Source: Gallionella sp. (GTDB lineage Bacteria > Pseudomonadota > Gammaproteobacteria > Burkholderiales > Gallionellaceae). From it: a stretch of 64,000 nt of DNA. Below, piece by piece: positions 57,733 through 64,000 of this stretch (the stretch's first letter is position 1; each line of letters opens with the position of its first letter). The stretch lies in contig JAQTMZ010000008.1 of NCBI GenBank assembly GCA_028714075.1, forward strand, positions 134,085 to 198,084, written 5' to 3'. The notes below the pieces were generated by a model, which saw only the letters and a program-made list of their open reading frames with translations, searched no databases and was not told the origin of the DNA. The position numbers and the translations under genes are program-made.

Positions 57733-57932
57733 AATCCTTGAGGTGCATTCTGACAGTATCCTGGAGCGGTATACTTAATGATTAGCGATGCTTTTTCAAG
57801 CCTAATCGAAAATATTTTACAAAACCCCTTGACTATATCAACTGAACCGGAGTAAAAAGCGCGCTGGTGTTTGATTCAAAGTATCTGCAGTACAGGTTTT
57901 GCCGTGTGCGATCTTAGATTCAAACAGTCTCG

Positions 57933-57947
57933 CGGGGGGTTTCCCCG
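57933..57947 (+). promoter_or_regulatory. leader hairpin before cold-shock gene, copy 2
   Basis: CGGGG and CCCCG pair around GGTTT, ending 24 bp before the ATG. Same place and type as 13246-13261 on the other cold-shock gene. Suggests shared post-transcriptional control. Confidence 0.5.
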
Positions 57948-57971
57948 TTTCTTTAGTAAGGAAGTAAACAC

Positions 57972-58175
57972 ATGGCAACTGGTACAGTTAAATGGTTCAA
58001 CGACGCAAAGGGTTTTGGTTTTATCACTCCCGATGATGGCAGCGAAGATTTGTTCGCGCACTTTTCCGCAATCAACATGAGCGGCTTCAAGTCGCTCAAA
58101 GAAGGCCAGAAGGTCACCTTTGAAGTAGTTCAAGGTCCTAAAGGCAAGCAAGCATCCAACATCCAGGCTCCTTAA
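57972..58175 (+). CDS. cold-shock protein, CspA family (copy 2)
   Basis: 67 residues, [18 protein letters not shown], with RNP1 and RNP2 as in copy 1. AAGGAAG lies 8 bp before the start. Differs from copy 1 at about five positions. It lacks the TGTCAG module seen upstream of copy 1, so the two are probably used under different conditions. Ends in a strong terminator. Confidence 0.96.
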   Translation: MATGTVKWFNDAKGFGFITPDDGSEDLFAHFSAINMSGFKSLKEGQKVTFEVVQGPKGKQASNIQAP

Positions 58176-58197
58176 TCGGTTCTTGAGTTGTGAAAAA

Positions 58198-58227
58198 GCC
58201 CGGCGCGAAAGTGCCGGGCTTTTTTTG
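58198..58227 (+). terminator. Rho-independent terminator of cold-shock copy 2
   Basis: GCCCGGCGC and GTGCCGGGC (one G-U pair) around a GAAA loop, preceded by AAAAA and followed by TTTTTTTT. Textbook layout, 22 bp after the stop. Confidence 0.95.
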
Positions 58228-58621
58228 TTTGGGTATCCGAGCCTGCTTGCAGACTGTTCCGTTGCCCTCGCGAATTTATGTTGTCGCGAATGGAGAAGTT
58301 CATGATGCCGCAGGATTCTCGGCGTATGGGCTTGCGCAAAAAAATGGGCGATCATAGAGATCGCCCGAGTTGGAGGAGAGCATAATGAAGTTGAGTTGTT
58401 TCCAACCAGCAACCTTGACACTCAGCGCGAACTATATCCGCTCTCTCCAACAATTCATATATGCCGAAATATCTATATATTTCGGCCTAGCGGCACCCCT
58501 GAAAAACCGCACAGGCCACCGCCAAAACCAACTAACTTGATACAAATCAATATATTACGCGCAGGCAACAAGGGGGGGGCTTTGGTGCTTCCCGATCGCC
58601 TACCCACAGGATATTAAAAAA
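58228..58621. other. 394-bp gap with two perfect hairpins and two coupled short frames
   Basis: Holds a GGGCGATC-ATAGA-GATCGCCC hairpin (58346-58366) and a GCCGAAATAT-CTAT-ATATTTCGGC hairpin (58463-58486). It also holds a strong GGAGGAG ribosome-like site (58373-58379). A 31-codon frame (58290-58385) ends one base into the ATG of a 51-codon frame (58385-58540). Looks like a small RNA or leader-peptide region rather than empty spacer. Confidence 0.5.
58385..58540 (+). CDS. possible 51-residue small protein
   Basis: ATG with GGAGGAG 5-6 bp upstream. Product begins MKLSCFQPATLTLSANYIRS, has one Cys and no known motif. The 10-bp perfect hairpin lies inside the frame, which is unusual for coding DNA. 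Could be real, could be part of a non-coding RNA. Confidence 0.35.
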   Translation: MKLSCFQPATLTLSANYIRSLQQFIYAEISIYFGLAAPLKNRTGHRQNQLT

Positions 58622-58942
58622 CTATTGCTGGCCTTCCAGCAATTGTTTCAGTTCGCCGCTTTGGAACATCTCGGTCATGATGTCAGCTCCGCCGACGAAT
58701 TCGCCCTTGATGTAAAGCTGCGGGATAGTCGGCCAATTGGCGTAATCCTTGATGTTCTGGCGAATTTCCGGATCTTCCAGCACGTCCACGGCAAAGAAGT
58801 CATGCACGCCCAGCTCGTTCAAAATGCTGACTGCTTTGGCGGAAAACCCGCATTGTGGAAACCTCGGGGTGCCCTTCATATACAGCACTACCGGATGAGT
58901 GGTCACTTGCTCGCGGATGCGTTGTTGTACGTCTGTGGTCAT
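58622..58942 (-). CDS. grxD: monothiol glutaredoxin GrxD
   Basis: 106 residues. CGFS active site in PQCGFSAKAVSIL; WPTIPQLYIKGEFVGGADIM is the glutathione-binding stretch. Carries and transfers 2Fe-2S clusters, useful to the many Fe-S and di-iron proteins of this organism. Normal length. Confidence 0.97.
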   Translation of the reverse strand: MTTDVQQRIREQVTTHPVVLYMKGTPRFPQCGFSAKAVSILNELGVHDFFAVDVLEDPEIRQNIKDYANWPTIPQLYIKGEFVGGADIMTEMFQSGELKQLLEGQQ

Positions 58943-59030
58943 AATGTCATTACCTAAATTAAATGGTCGGGGATTCTATCGGTGTAGTGGCGGCAGCGTC
59001 AAGCGCGTCAGCTTTACGTACCTGATTACA

Positions 59031-59169
59031 GGAGCCTCTAAAAATCCAGAGTTCGCCCAAATGCAAGGCGCGGGAAAAATTCCGCCGCGCCGCATATGTT
59101 TTATATGCAAGCAAGAAATTTTTTACGCAACGCCGCAGTTGGGATGAAATGTGGATTTTTAGAGGCTCC
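59031..59169. repeat. palindromic MITE-like repeat, copy 2
   Basis: Arms GAGCCTCTAAAAATCCA and TGGATTTTTAGAGGCTC, perfect 17-bp inverted ends. Inside: ATGCAAGGCGC, a CATAT-GTTTT-ATATG hairpin and CGCAACGCCGCA, as in copy 1 at 53611-53754. Lies just after the stop of the quinone reductase gene. Confidence 0.88.
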
Positions 59170-59170
59170 C

Positions 59171-60169
59171 TTACATCACCAGAATGATTTTGCCGGTTGC
59201 ACCGCCCTGCTCTATCAGGCGGTGCGCCCCTGCCGCGTTTTCCAGCGGCAGCTTGTGCGAGACCAGCACGCCGAGCTGGCCGGCCTCAACCAGTTGCGCG
59301 CCCTGTTCGAGTATCTTGCGCTGACGCACTCGCTCATCGTGCAACCTCATCACCTGCGGGGTGAGCATCAGCTCGAAGCACAGCGACAGATTGCGCAGGC
59401 GCGCCAGTTGCGCATCGGCCAGCGCCAGCGGCGTGGAAAGCAGACTGACCACCTTGCCGCCGATGCGCGCGGCGTTGAGCGAACGCAGGAAGGTATCGCC
59501 GCCCACGGTATCGAACACCGCATCAACGCCTTTGCCGCCCGTCCAGCTCAGCGTCTCTTGCACGAAGTCCCGCTCCTTGTAATTGATGATTTTTTCCGCG
59601 CCGAGACCCTGCGCCAGCCCGGCCTTTTTGACATCGCTGACCGTGACGGCGATACGCGCGCCGAGATGCTGCGCGAGTTGCACCGCGATATGCCCCACCC
59701 CTCCGGCTGCGGCATGGATCAGGATGATCTGCCCGGCTTGCAGATTGGCGCGCTCCACCAAGGCTTCCCATGCGGTAAGCAACACCAGCGGCAACGCGGC
59801 GCTGTCCTGCAAGCTCAAGTTGGCGGGCTTCCGCGCGCAGTAATCCTCATGCAGCGTGGTGTATTCCGCATAGCAGCCCGGCTCATCACCAATGCCGCCG
59901 TTGCAAAAATACACCGCATCGCCCACCTTGAAGCGCGACACCGCGCCGCCGATTTCTTCAACGATGCCCGCACCGTCGCAGCCGAGTATCGCGGGCAAGT
60001 TGTCGGGATAATAAACCGGCTTGGTGCGCAGCTTGGTATCGATCGGATTCACCCCGGCGGCGGCCAGCTTCACCAGCAGATGGTGCGGCGAAGGCAATCC
60101 GGGTGTTTCAATTTCGCGCAGTTGCAGCACGTCGGCATTGCCTGCGGCGGTCATCAGAATTGCTTTCAT
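59171..60169 (-). CDS. zinc-independent quinone oxidoreductase (MDR family)
   Basis: 332 residues. NADPH-binding Rossmann motif HAAAGGVGHIAVQLAQ, substrate domain GVNPIDTKLR and LGCDGAGIVEEIG, no zinc-ligand set. Reduces quinones or enones. Start at ATG 60169 (MKAILMTAAG); upstream GTG/TTG codons are in frame but not favoured. Divergent from aroC. Confidence 0.9.
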   Translation of the reverse strand: MKAILMTAAGNADVLQLREIETPGLPSPHHLLVKLAAAGVNPIDTKLRTKPVYYPDNLPAILGCDGAGIVEEIGGAVSRFKVGDAVYFCNGGIGDEPGCYAEYTTLHEDYCARKPANLSLQDSAALPLVLLTAWEALVERANLQAGQIILIHAAAGGVGHIAVQLAQHLGARIAVTVSDVKKAGLAQGLGAEKIINYKERDFVQETLSWTGGKGVDAVFDTVGGDTFLRSLNAARIGGKVVSLLSTPLALADAQLARLRNLSLCFELMLTPQVMRLHDERVRQRKILEQGAQLVEAGQLGVLVSHKLPLENAAGAHRLIEQGGATGKIILVM

Positions 60170-60274
60170 ATTCACTCTCAATGTGAGTAATGGAGCGCGC
60201 TCCGCTTGTAGGCTGCTATGTTAAACTGCGCGCCATTGTTTTGGCGAGAAACCATTATTTCTGCGAGGGCGGTC

Positions 60275-61369
60275 ATGTCTGGAAACACACTCGGCACTTT
60301 GTTCACGGTAACCTCGTTCGGCGAATCGCACGGCGCGGCGATCGGCTGCATCGTCGATGGCTGCCCGCCGGGCATGGCGCTATGCGAGGCCGACCTCCAG
60401 CCCGAACTCGACCGGCGCAAGCCCGGCACCTCGCGCCATGTCACGCAACGCCAGGAATCGGACACGGTGGAAATCCTGTCCGGCGTGTTCGACGGCAAGA
60501 CCACCGGCACGCCCATCGCGTTACTGATCCGCAACGAAGACCAGCGCAGCAAGGACTACGGCAGCATCGCCGAAACCTTCCGCCCCGGCCACGCCGACTA
60601 CACCTACTGGCAGAAATACGGCATCCGCGACCATCGCGGCGGCGGGCGCGCGTCGGCGCGCGAAACGGCGGGACGCGTCGCGGCGGGCGCCATCGCCAAG
60701 AAATGGCTGCATCAAAACTATGGTGTGGAGATACGCGGCTACCTCGCGCAACTCGGCGAGATAGTCATTCCGTTCAAAAGCTGGGGCGACTTGCACGAAG
60801 AAGGCAACAGCTTCTTCATCGCCGACGCCAGCTACATCGCGCAACTGGAAGATTACATGGACGCGCTACGCAAGTCCGGCGACTCCATCGGCGCGAAACT
60901 CGCCGTAGTGGCGCACAATGTGCCGGTGGGATGGGGCGAACCGGTGTTCGACCGCCTCGATGCCGAGATCGCCTACGCGCTGATGAGCATCAACGCGGTG
61001 AAAGCCGTCGAAATCGGCGCGGGCTTCAACTGCGTCACGCAGAAGGGCAGCGAACACGGCGACGAAATGACGCCGGGCGGATTCCTGTCGAACAACGCGG
61101 GTGGCATCCTCGGCGGCATCTCCACCGGGCAGGACATCGTCGCGCACTACGCCGTCAAACCCACCTCCAGCATCCGCCTCGAACGCAACTCCATCGACAA
61201 GGCAGGCAATGCCGTGAAGGTCTCCACCGAAGGCCGCCACGACCCCTGCGTCGGCATCCGCGCCACACCGATTGCCGAAGCGATGGTGGCGCTGGTGCTA
61301 ATTGACCATGCGTTGAGGCATAGGGGGCAGTGTGGGGATGTGGTTTGTGGGACGCCGAAGATTCGGTAG
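60275..61369 (+). CDS. aroC: chorismate synthase
   Basis: 364 residues. FMN-dependent last step to chorismate. [20 protein letters not shown] with the first conserved His, then [23 protein letters not shown] and [11 protein letters not shown], and [17 protein letters not shown] near the end. Start set at this Met; 19 codons upstream are open but unsupported. Confidence 0.98.
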   Translation: MSGNTLGTLFTVTSFGESHGAAIGCIVDGCPPGMALCEADLQPELDRRKPGTSRHVTQRQESDTVEILSGVFDGKTTGTPIALLIRNEDQRSKDYGSIAETFRPGHADYTYWQKYGIRDHRGGGRASARETAGRVAAGAIAKKWLHQNYGVEIRGYLAQLGEIVIPFKSWGDLHEEGNSFFIADASYIAQLEDYMDALRKSGDSIGAKLAVVAHNVPVGWGEPVFDRLDAEIAYALMSINAVKAVEIGAGFNCVTQKGSEHGDEMTPGGFLSNNAGGILGGISTGQDIVAHYAVKPTSSIRLERNSIDKAGNAVKVSTEGRHDPCVGIRATPIAEAMVALVLIDHALRHRGQCGDVVCGTPKIR

Positions 61370-61379
61370 AGGGTAGTTA

Positions 61380-61880
61380 ATGCTTAGGCCTTTAGTAGAC
61401 ACGCAGGCTTACTGCACAGCAATTGGTGCAGTTGCGATGGAGTGGGCATCTTTGGAAAGTATTGTTCAAGGGGTGCTCTGGCGCCTAGCTGGGCTTGACT
61501 CACGAAAAGGGCGATGCATTACTCAACATGTTTCATTTAACATTGTTTGGGATTCGATATTGTCCTTGGCTATTGAAATTCCATTAAATCAAAAAGAACA
61601 AGAAGTGCTTACAACACTTCAGAAAAAATGTGATCCCCTGCGTATTGAAAGAAATAATATTGTCCATGCCGTGTGGGGAATAACACCAGATGGTCTTTCA
61701 AAAGGGCAGTTAACTGCCATTGTTGCTAAAGCCAGAAAGCAGCTAAAGATAGAGCAACATAGCTACAGCATTGAGCATGTGCATGAAGTGGCTAGCAATA
61801 TAAATGAGTTATCTGGCGAAATCGCAACATTTTCTTTGGCGTTGTTGATTCAGCCTGCTACAGAAACCAAGCAAGCGTAG
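61380..61880 (+). CDS. HEPN-like protein, probable acquired gene
   Basis: 166 residues, much lower GC and different codon use than aroC, 10 bp upstream. Helical. Segment RIERNNIVHAVWG holds R-N-x3-H, the RX4-6H motif of HEPN ribonuclease-type domains. The earlier part (MEWASLESIVQGVLWRLAGL) is the helix usual before it in such families. No antitoxin-like gene is adjacent. Candidate toxin, phage-defence or nucleic-acid-binding protein. The motif is seen; family membership is inferred. Confidence 0.6.
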   Translation: MLRPLVDTQAYCTAIGAVAMEWASLESIVQGVLWRLAGLDSRKGRCITQHVSFNIVWDSILSLAIEIPLNQKEQEVLTTLQKKCDPLRIERNNIVHAVWGITPDGLSKGQLTAIVAKARKQLKIEQHSYSIEHVHEVASNINELSGEIATFSLALLIQPATETKQA

Positions 61881-61958
61881 GTTGGGTTAACTCGTATAAG
61901 ACGTACACCGTAGGGCGTCAATAAGCGTAGCGCATTGCGCCGTATGCTAAATGCAAAA

Positions 61959-62482
61959 ACCGCCGGGGGGTAGCCCGGCAGCTAGTTACCTTTCTTGTCT
62001 TGCCAAGAAAGGTAACCCAAAGAAGGCGCCCCCGGTTTGCCGCCGCTGCGCGGTGCCCTGCGTTGCTCGACTGGTCAGGCGGCTGCGGAACTCGCGCTAC
62101 GCGCTCAGACAGTCCTCGCCGACTACCCCTGACCCGCCTGCGCTACTCGGCGGCGCACAGGGAAAAAGAAACAAAGCGGTTTTGTGTGCGCTGCGCGCAC
62201 GAGTTTTTGGTTTGAGCGAGGAAGGCTGTGCCCTCCTCGCTGGTTTTGGGTTTTGGGTTTTGCTTTTCCACCCCCTGAGCGCCGCCTCGATCAGGCGCAA
62301 GCGGGCGGAGGTTTAGGCGAGGACTGTCTGAGCGCGTAGCGCGAGTTCCGCAGCCCCGCTCGTTTGTGTCTGAGCGAGGGAACCCCCGCAGGGGGCGGCA
62401 AACCGGGGTCGCCTTTTCTTTGGTTACTTTCTTTTTGGCGAGGCAAAAGAAAGTGACTAGCTGCCGGGCTACCCCCGGCGGT
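61959..62482. repeat. about 520-bp imperfect giant palindrome
   Basis: Outer arms ACCGCCGGGGGGTAGCCCGG and CCGGGCTACCCCCGGCGGT; inner hairpins with CTTTCTTGTCTTGCCAAGAA on the left and a GGTTACTTTCTTTTTGGCGA segment on the right. A further long pair is built on GCTGCGGAACTCGCGCTACG / CGTAGCGCGAGTTCCGCAGC. The centre has TTTTGGGTTTTGGGTTTTGC. No credible gene inside. Could be a MITE, a decayed element end or a structured RNA. Confidence 0.85.
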
Positions 62483-62519
62483 GTTGATTGTTGTGTTTCC
62501 CATGAGACAAGGAGCAATC

Positions 62520-63134
62520 ATGCAACGTCAAAATACACTCATCGCCGCTGCCGCTCTGCTGATAATTATCCTGCTAATCTCGGCGATCCGCCCCTACGAC
62601 TACCCGACCTGGTTGCTCGAGGTCATGCCGGTTTTGATCGCGCTACCCATAATGGCCGCAACTTACCGCCGTTTTCCGCTGACGACGCTGCTGTACGCGC
62701 TGATCTTCATTCACGCGGTGATCCTGATCGGCGGCGGCACTTATACCTATGCGCGGGTGCCGCTGGGTTTATGGGTGCAGGATGCGCTGGCGCTTGACCG
62801 CAACCCTTACGACAAGATCGGACACCTTGCGCAAGGGGCTGTGCCGTTCATCGTGGCGCGCGAAATCCTGTGGCGCGGCGGCTACCTGACCAATCGCCGG
62901 ATGACCGCTTTCCTGTCGATATGCGTCGTGATGATGGTCAGCTCCTTCTATGAGATGATCGAATGGTGGGCGGCGCTGATCATGGGTCAGGGGGCGGATG
63001 AGTTTCTCGGCACGCAGGGTGACGAGTGGGATGCGCAAGCGGATATGCTCTTCGCACTGATAGGCGCAACGGTTGCCATGCTGACGCTGTCGCGCCTGCA
63101 TGACAGGCAGATGGCAAGGCTGAAAACTTCGTAG
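62520..63134 (+). CDS. DUF2238 (YjdF-type) inner-membrane protein
   Basis: 204 residues with five or six membrane helices, beginning MQRQNTLIAAAALLIIILLI. Signature segments RNPYDKIGHLAQGAVPFIVARE and SSFYEMIEWWAALIMGQGADEFLGTQGDEWDAQADM are typical of the family. AAGGAG lies 6 bp before the ATG. Function unknown in the family; conserved acidic and His residues hint at metal or proton handling. Confidence 0.88.
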   Translation: MQRQNTLIAAAALLIIILLISAIRPYDYPTWLLEVMPVLIALPIMAATYRRFPLTTLLYALIFIHAVILIGGGTYTYARVPLGLWVQDALALDRNPYDKIGHLAQGAVPFIVAREILWRGGYLTNRRMTAFLSICVVMMVSSFYEMIEWWAALIMGQGADEFLGTQGDEWDAQADMLFALIGATVAMLTLSRLHDRQMARLKTS

Positions 63135-63212
63135 AGTGAACGCCCTGCGCACCCCCGATGCAGACGAATTGATGTAATGTTGTAACTGTTCAAACCAACC
63201 AAGGAGAACGCC

Positions 63213-63797
63213 ATGCAACTCGACGACCGCAGTCTGGACATCATCTTCCGCGAAGCCCACACCCACAGCGTCTGGCTGGACAAGCCGGTCAGCGACGCAT
63301 TACTCCGACAAATTTACGACTTGATGAAATGGGCGCCGACCAGCGCCAACTGCTGCCCGGCGCGCTTCGTGTTCGTGCGCAGCGCGGAGGCAAAGCAGCG
63401 TCTGCTGCCGTTGATGGCGCCGGGCAACGTGGAGAAGACGCGCACCGCGCCGGTGACCGTCATCGTCGCACACGATATGGAATTCTACGAAAAGCTGCCG
63501 AAGCTGTATCCGCCAGCCGATGCGCGTTCGTGGTTTGTCGGCAACCAGCCGCTGATCGACACCACCGCGTTCCGCAACGGCACGTTGCAGGGCGCTTACC
63601 TGCTGCTTGCCGCCCGCGCGCTCGGGCTCGATGCGGGGCCGATGTCCGGCTTCGACAACGAAAAAGTAGACCAGGAGTTTTTTGCGGGCACCAAGGTTAA
63701 ATCCAACTTCGTGATCAACCTCGGCTACGGCGACAGCAGCAAACTGTTCCCGCGCAGCCCGCGCCTGCCGTTCGAGGAAGCGGCGCAGATTTTATAG
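63213..63797 (+). CDS. RutE/HadB-type nitroreductase (malonic semialdehyde reductase-like)
   Basis: 194 residues, FMN-dependent nitroreductase fold. [20 protein letters not shown] then [16 protein letters not shown] form the FMN site; [28 protein letters not shown] is characteristic of the RutE subgroup. No other rut genes nearby, so a general aldehyde/enone reductase role is as likely. AAGGAG precedes the ATG. Confidence 0.9.
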   Translation: MQLDDRSLDIIFREAHTHSVWLDKPVSDALLRQIYDLMKWAPTSANCCPARFVFVRSAEAKQRLLPLMAPGNVEKTRTAPVTVIVAHDMEFYEKLPKLYPPADARSWFVGNQPLIDTTAFRNGTLQGAYLLLAARALGLDAGPMSGFDNEKVDQEFFAGTKVKSNFVINLGYGDSSKLFPRSPRLPFEEAAQIL

Positions 63798-63898
63798 GCT
63801 CGCAATAATTTGCCGGGGGCGCAGGGTGGAGCGCCCTCACCGCGTAGCGATGAATCACCCTTCCTCTTTTACCGCAAGCGTAGATACCGTCTTTCCAG

Positions 63899-64000
63899 TC
63901 AAGCGATTTTTGCATAATTTGGCTGGTAAGGCTGCCGTGTTTTAAGCACACCGAAACACAAATGCACCAGCTTGCGCATTGCCGCACCGAGGGCAGACAT
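63899..64000 (-). mobile_element. IS110/IS1111-type transposase, C-terminal end
   Basis: 34 codons reach in from the right edge and end at a TGA (63899-63901). The product LGAAMRKLVHLCFGVLKTR then QPYQPN is the conserved C-terminus of IS110-family DEDD transposases. The rest of the element is outside the window; DNA at 63798-63898 should contain its end. Confidence 0.8.

Noticed and set aside
58396..58617. 73-codon frame in the gap after the cold-shock terminator
   Set aside because: No ribosome site; the overlapping frame from 58385 has a much better start signal.
62097..62517. Several 60-120 codon frames inside the giant palindrome
   Set aside because: Repeat-coded, no ribosome sites, each strand gives similar nonsense because the DNA is palindromic.
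63715..63987. 90-codon Cys-rich minus-strand frame overlapping the nitroreductase end
   Set aside because: A different frame of the same DNA gives a clear IS110-type C-terminus, and the nitroreductase is certain.

Overview
The window looks like chromosome from a betaproteobacterium, most likely in the Nitrosomonadales/Gallionellaceae range. The grounds are gene order and protein style: ispD-ispF, birA-coaX-SPOR, carAB-greA, yhbY divergent from rlmE-ftsH-folP-glmM, and clpS-clpA. The placement is inference; no 16S gene or other direct taxonomic marker is present. Most of the DNA is GC-rich and densely coding, with many ATGA, GTGA and TGATG stop/start overlaps.

Layout. 1-6.7 kb: partial alr, lplT, then a minus-strand pair of a urea/amide-type periplasmic binding protein and a Cache-HAMP-PAS-PAS-GGDEF-EAL protein. 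6.8-13.4 kb: an oxygen/redox-flavoured island with two bacteriohemerythrins, three small uncharacterised proteins, a PAS-rich NarL-type two-component system and a cold-shock gene. Three of these genes share an unusual bipartite upstream element. 13.4-18 kb: udg, rimI, tsaB, ispF, ispD, mltC. 18.1-22.2 kb: a small protein, a patatin, birA, coaX, a SPOR protein and a CAU tRNA. 22.2-27.3 kb: accessory DNA with a secreted Cys protein, a GNAT-like protein, two poorly recognised genes and a Sel1-repeat gene with an apparent AUA start. 27.3-30 kb: a lexA-umuD operon with GAAC-N4-GTTC operators and a REC-REC-GGDEF regulator. 30-40.7 kb: carAB, greA, yhbY, rlmE, ftsH, folP, glmM. 40.8-54.1 kb: a complete NAD-reducing group 3d [NiFe]-hydrogenase locus. 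hoxFUYHW is on the plus strand and hypABFCDE-hoxX is on the minus strand, with a diguanylate cyclase between them. 54.2-64 kb: gluQ, clpA, clpS, a second cold-shock gene, grxD, a quinone reductase, aroC, a HEPN-like gene, a roughly 520-bp palindrome, a YjdF-type membrane protein, a RutE-like nitroreductase, and the end of an IS110/IS1111-type transposase at the right edge.

How the genes work together. HoxFU (diaphorase) and HoxYH (hydrogenase) would couple H2 oxidation to NAD+ reduction. HypA/B insert nickel, HypC/D/E/F build the Fe(CN)2CO group, HoxX supplies CO by an oxygen-compatible route and HoxW trims HoxH. HypF is present only as its C-terminal half. Three GGDEF proteins point to strong c-di-GMP control.

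The DNA is rich in intergenic repeats: several palindromic families, one of which sits in frame inside hoxX and another of which forms the end of rimI. The least explained signals are the three-copy promoter module at 7.3, 9.2 and 13.3 kb, the LexA/UmuD unit without umuC, the AUA start, and the hairpin-rich gap at 58.2-58.6 kb.
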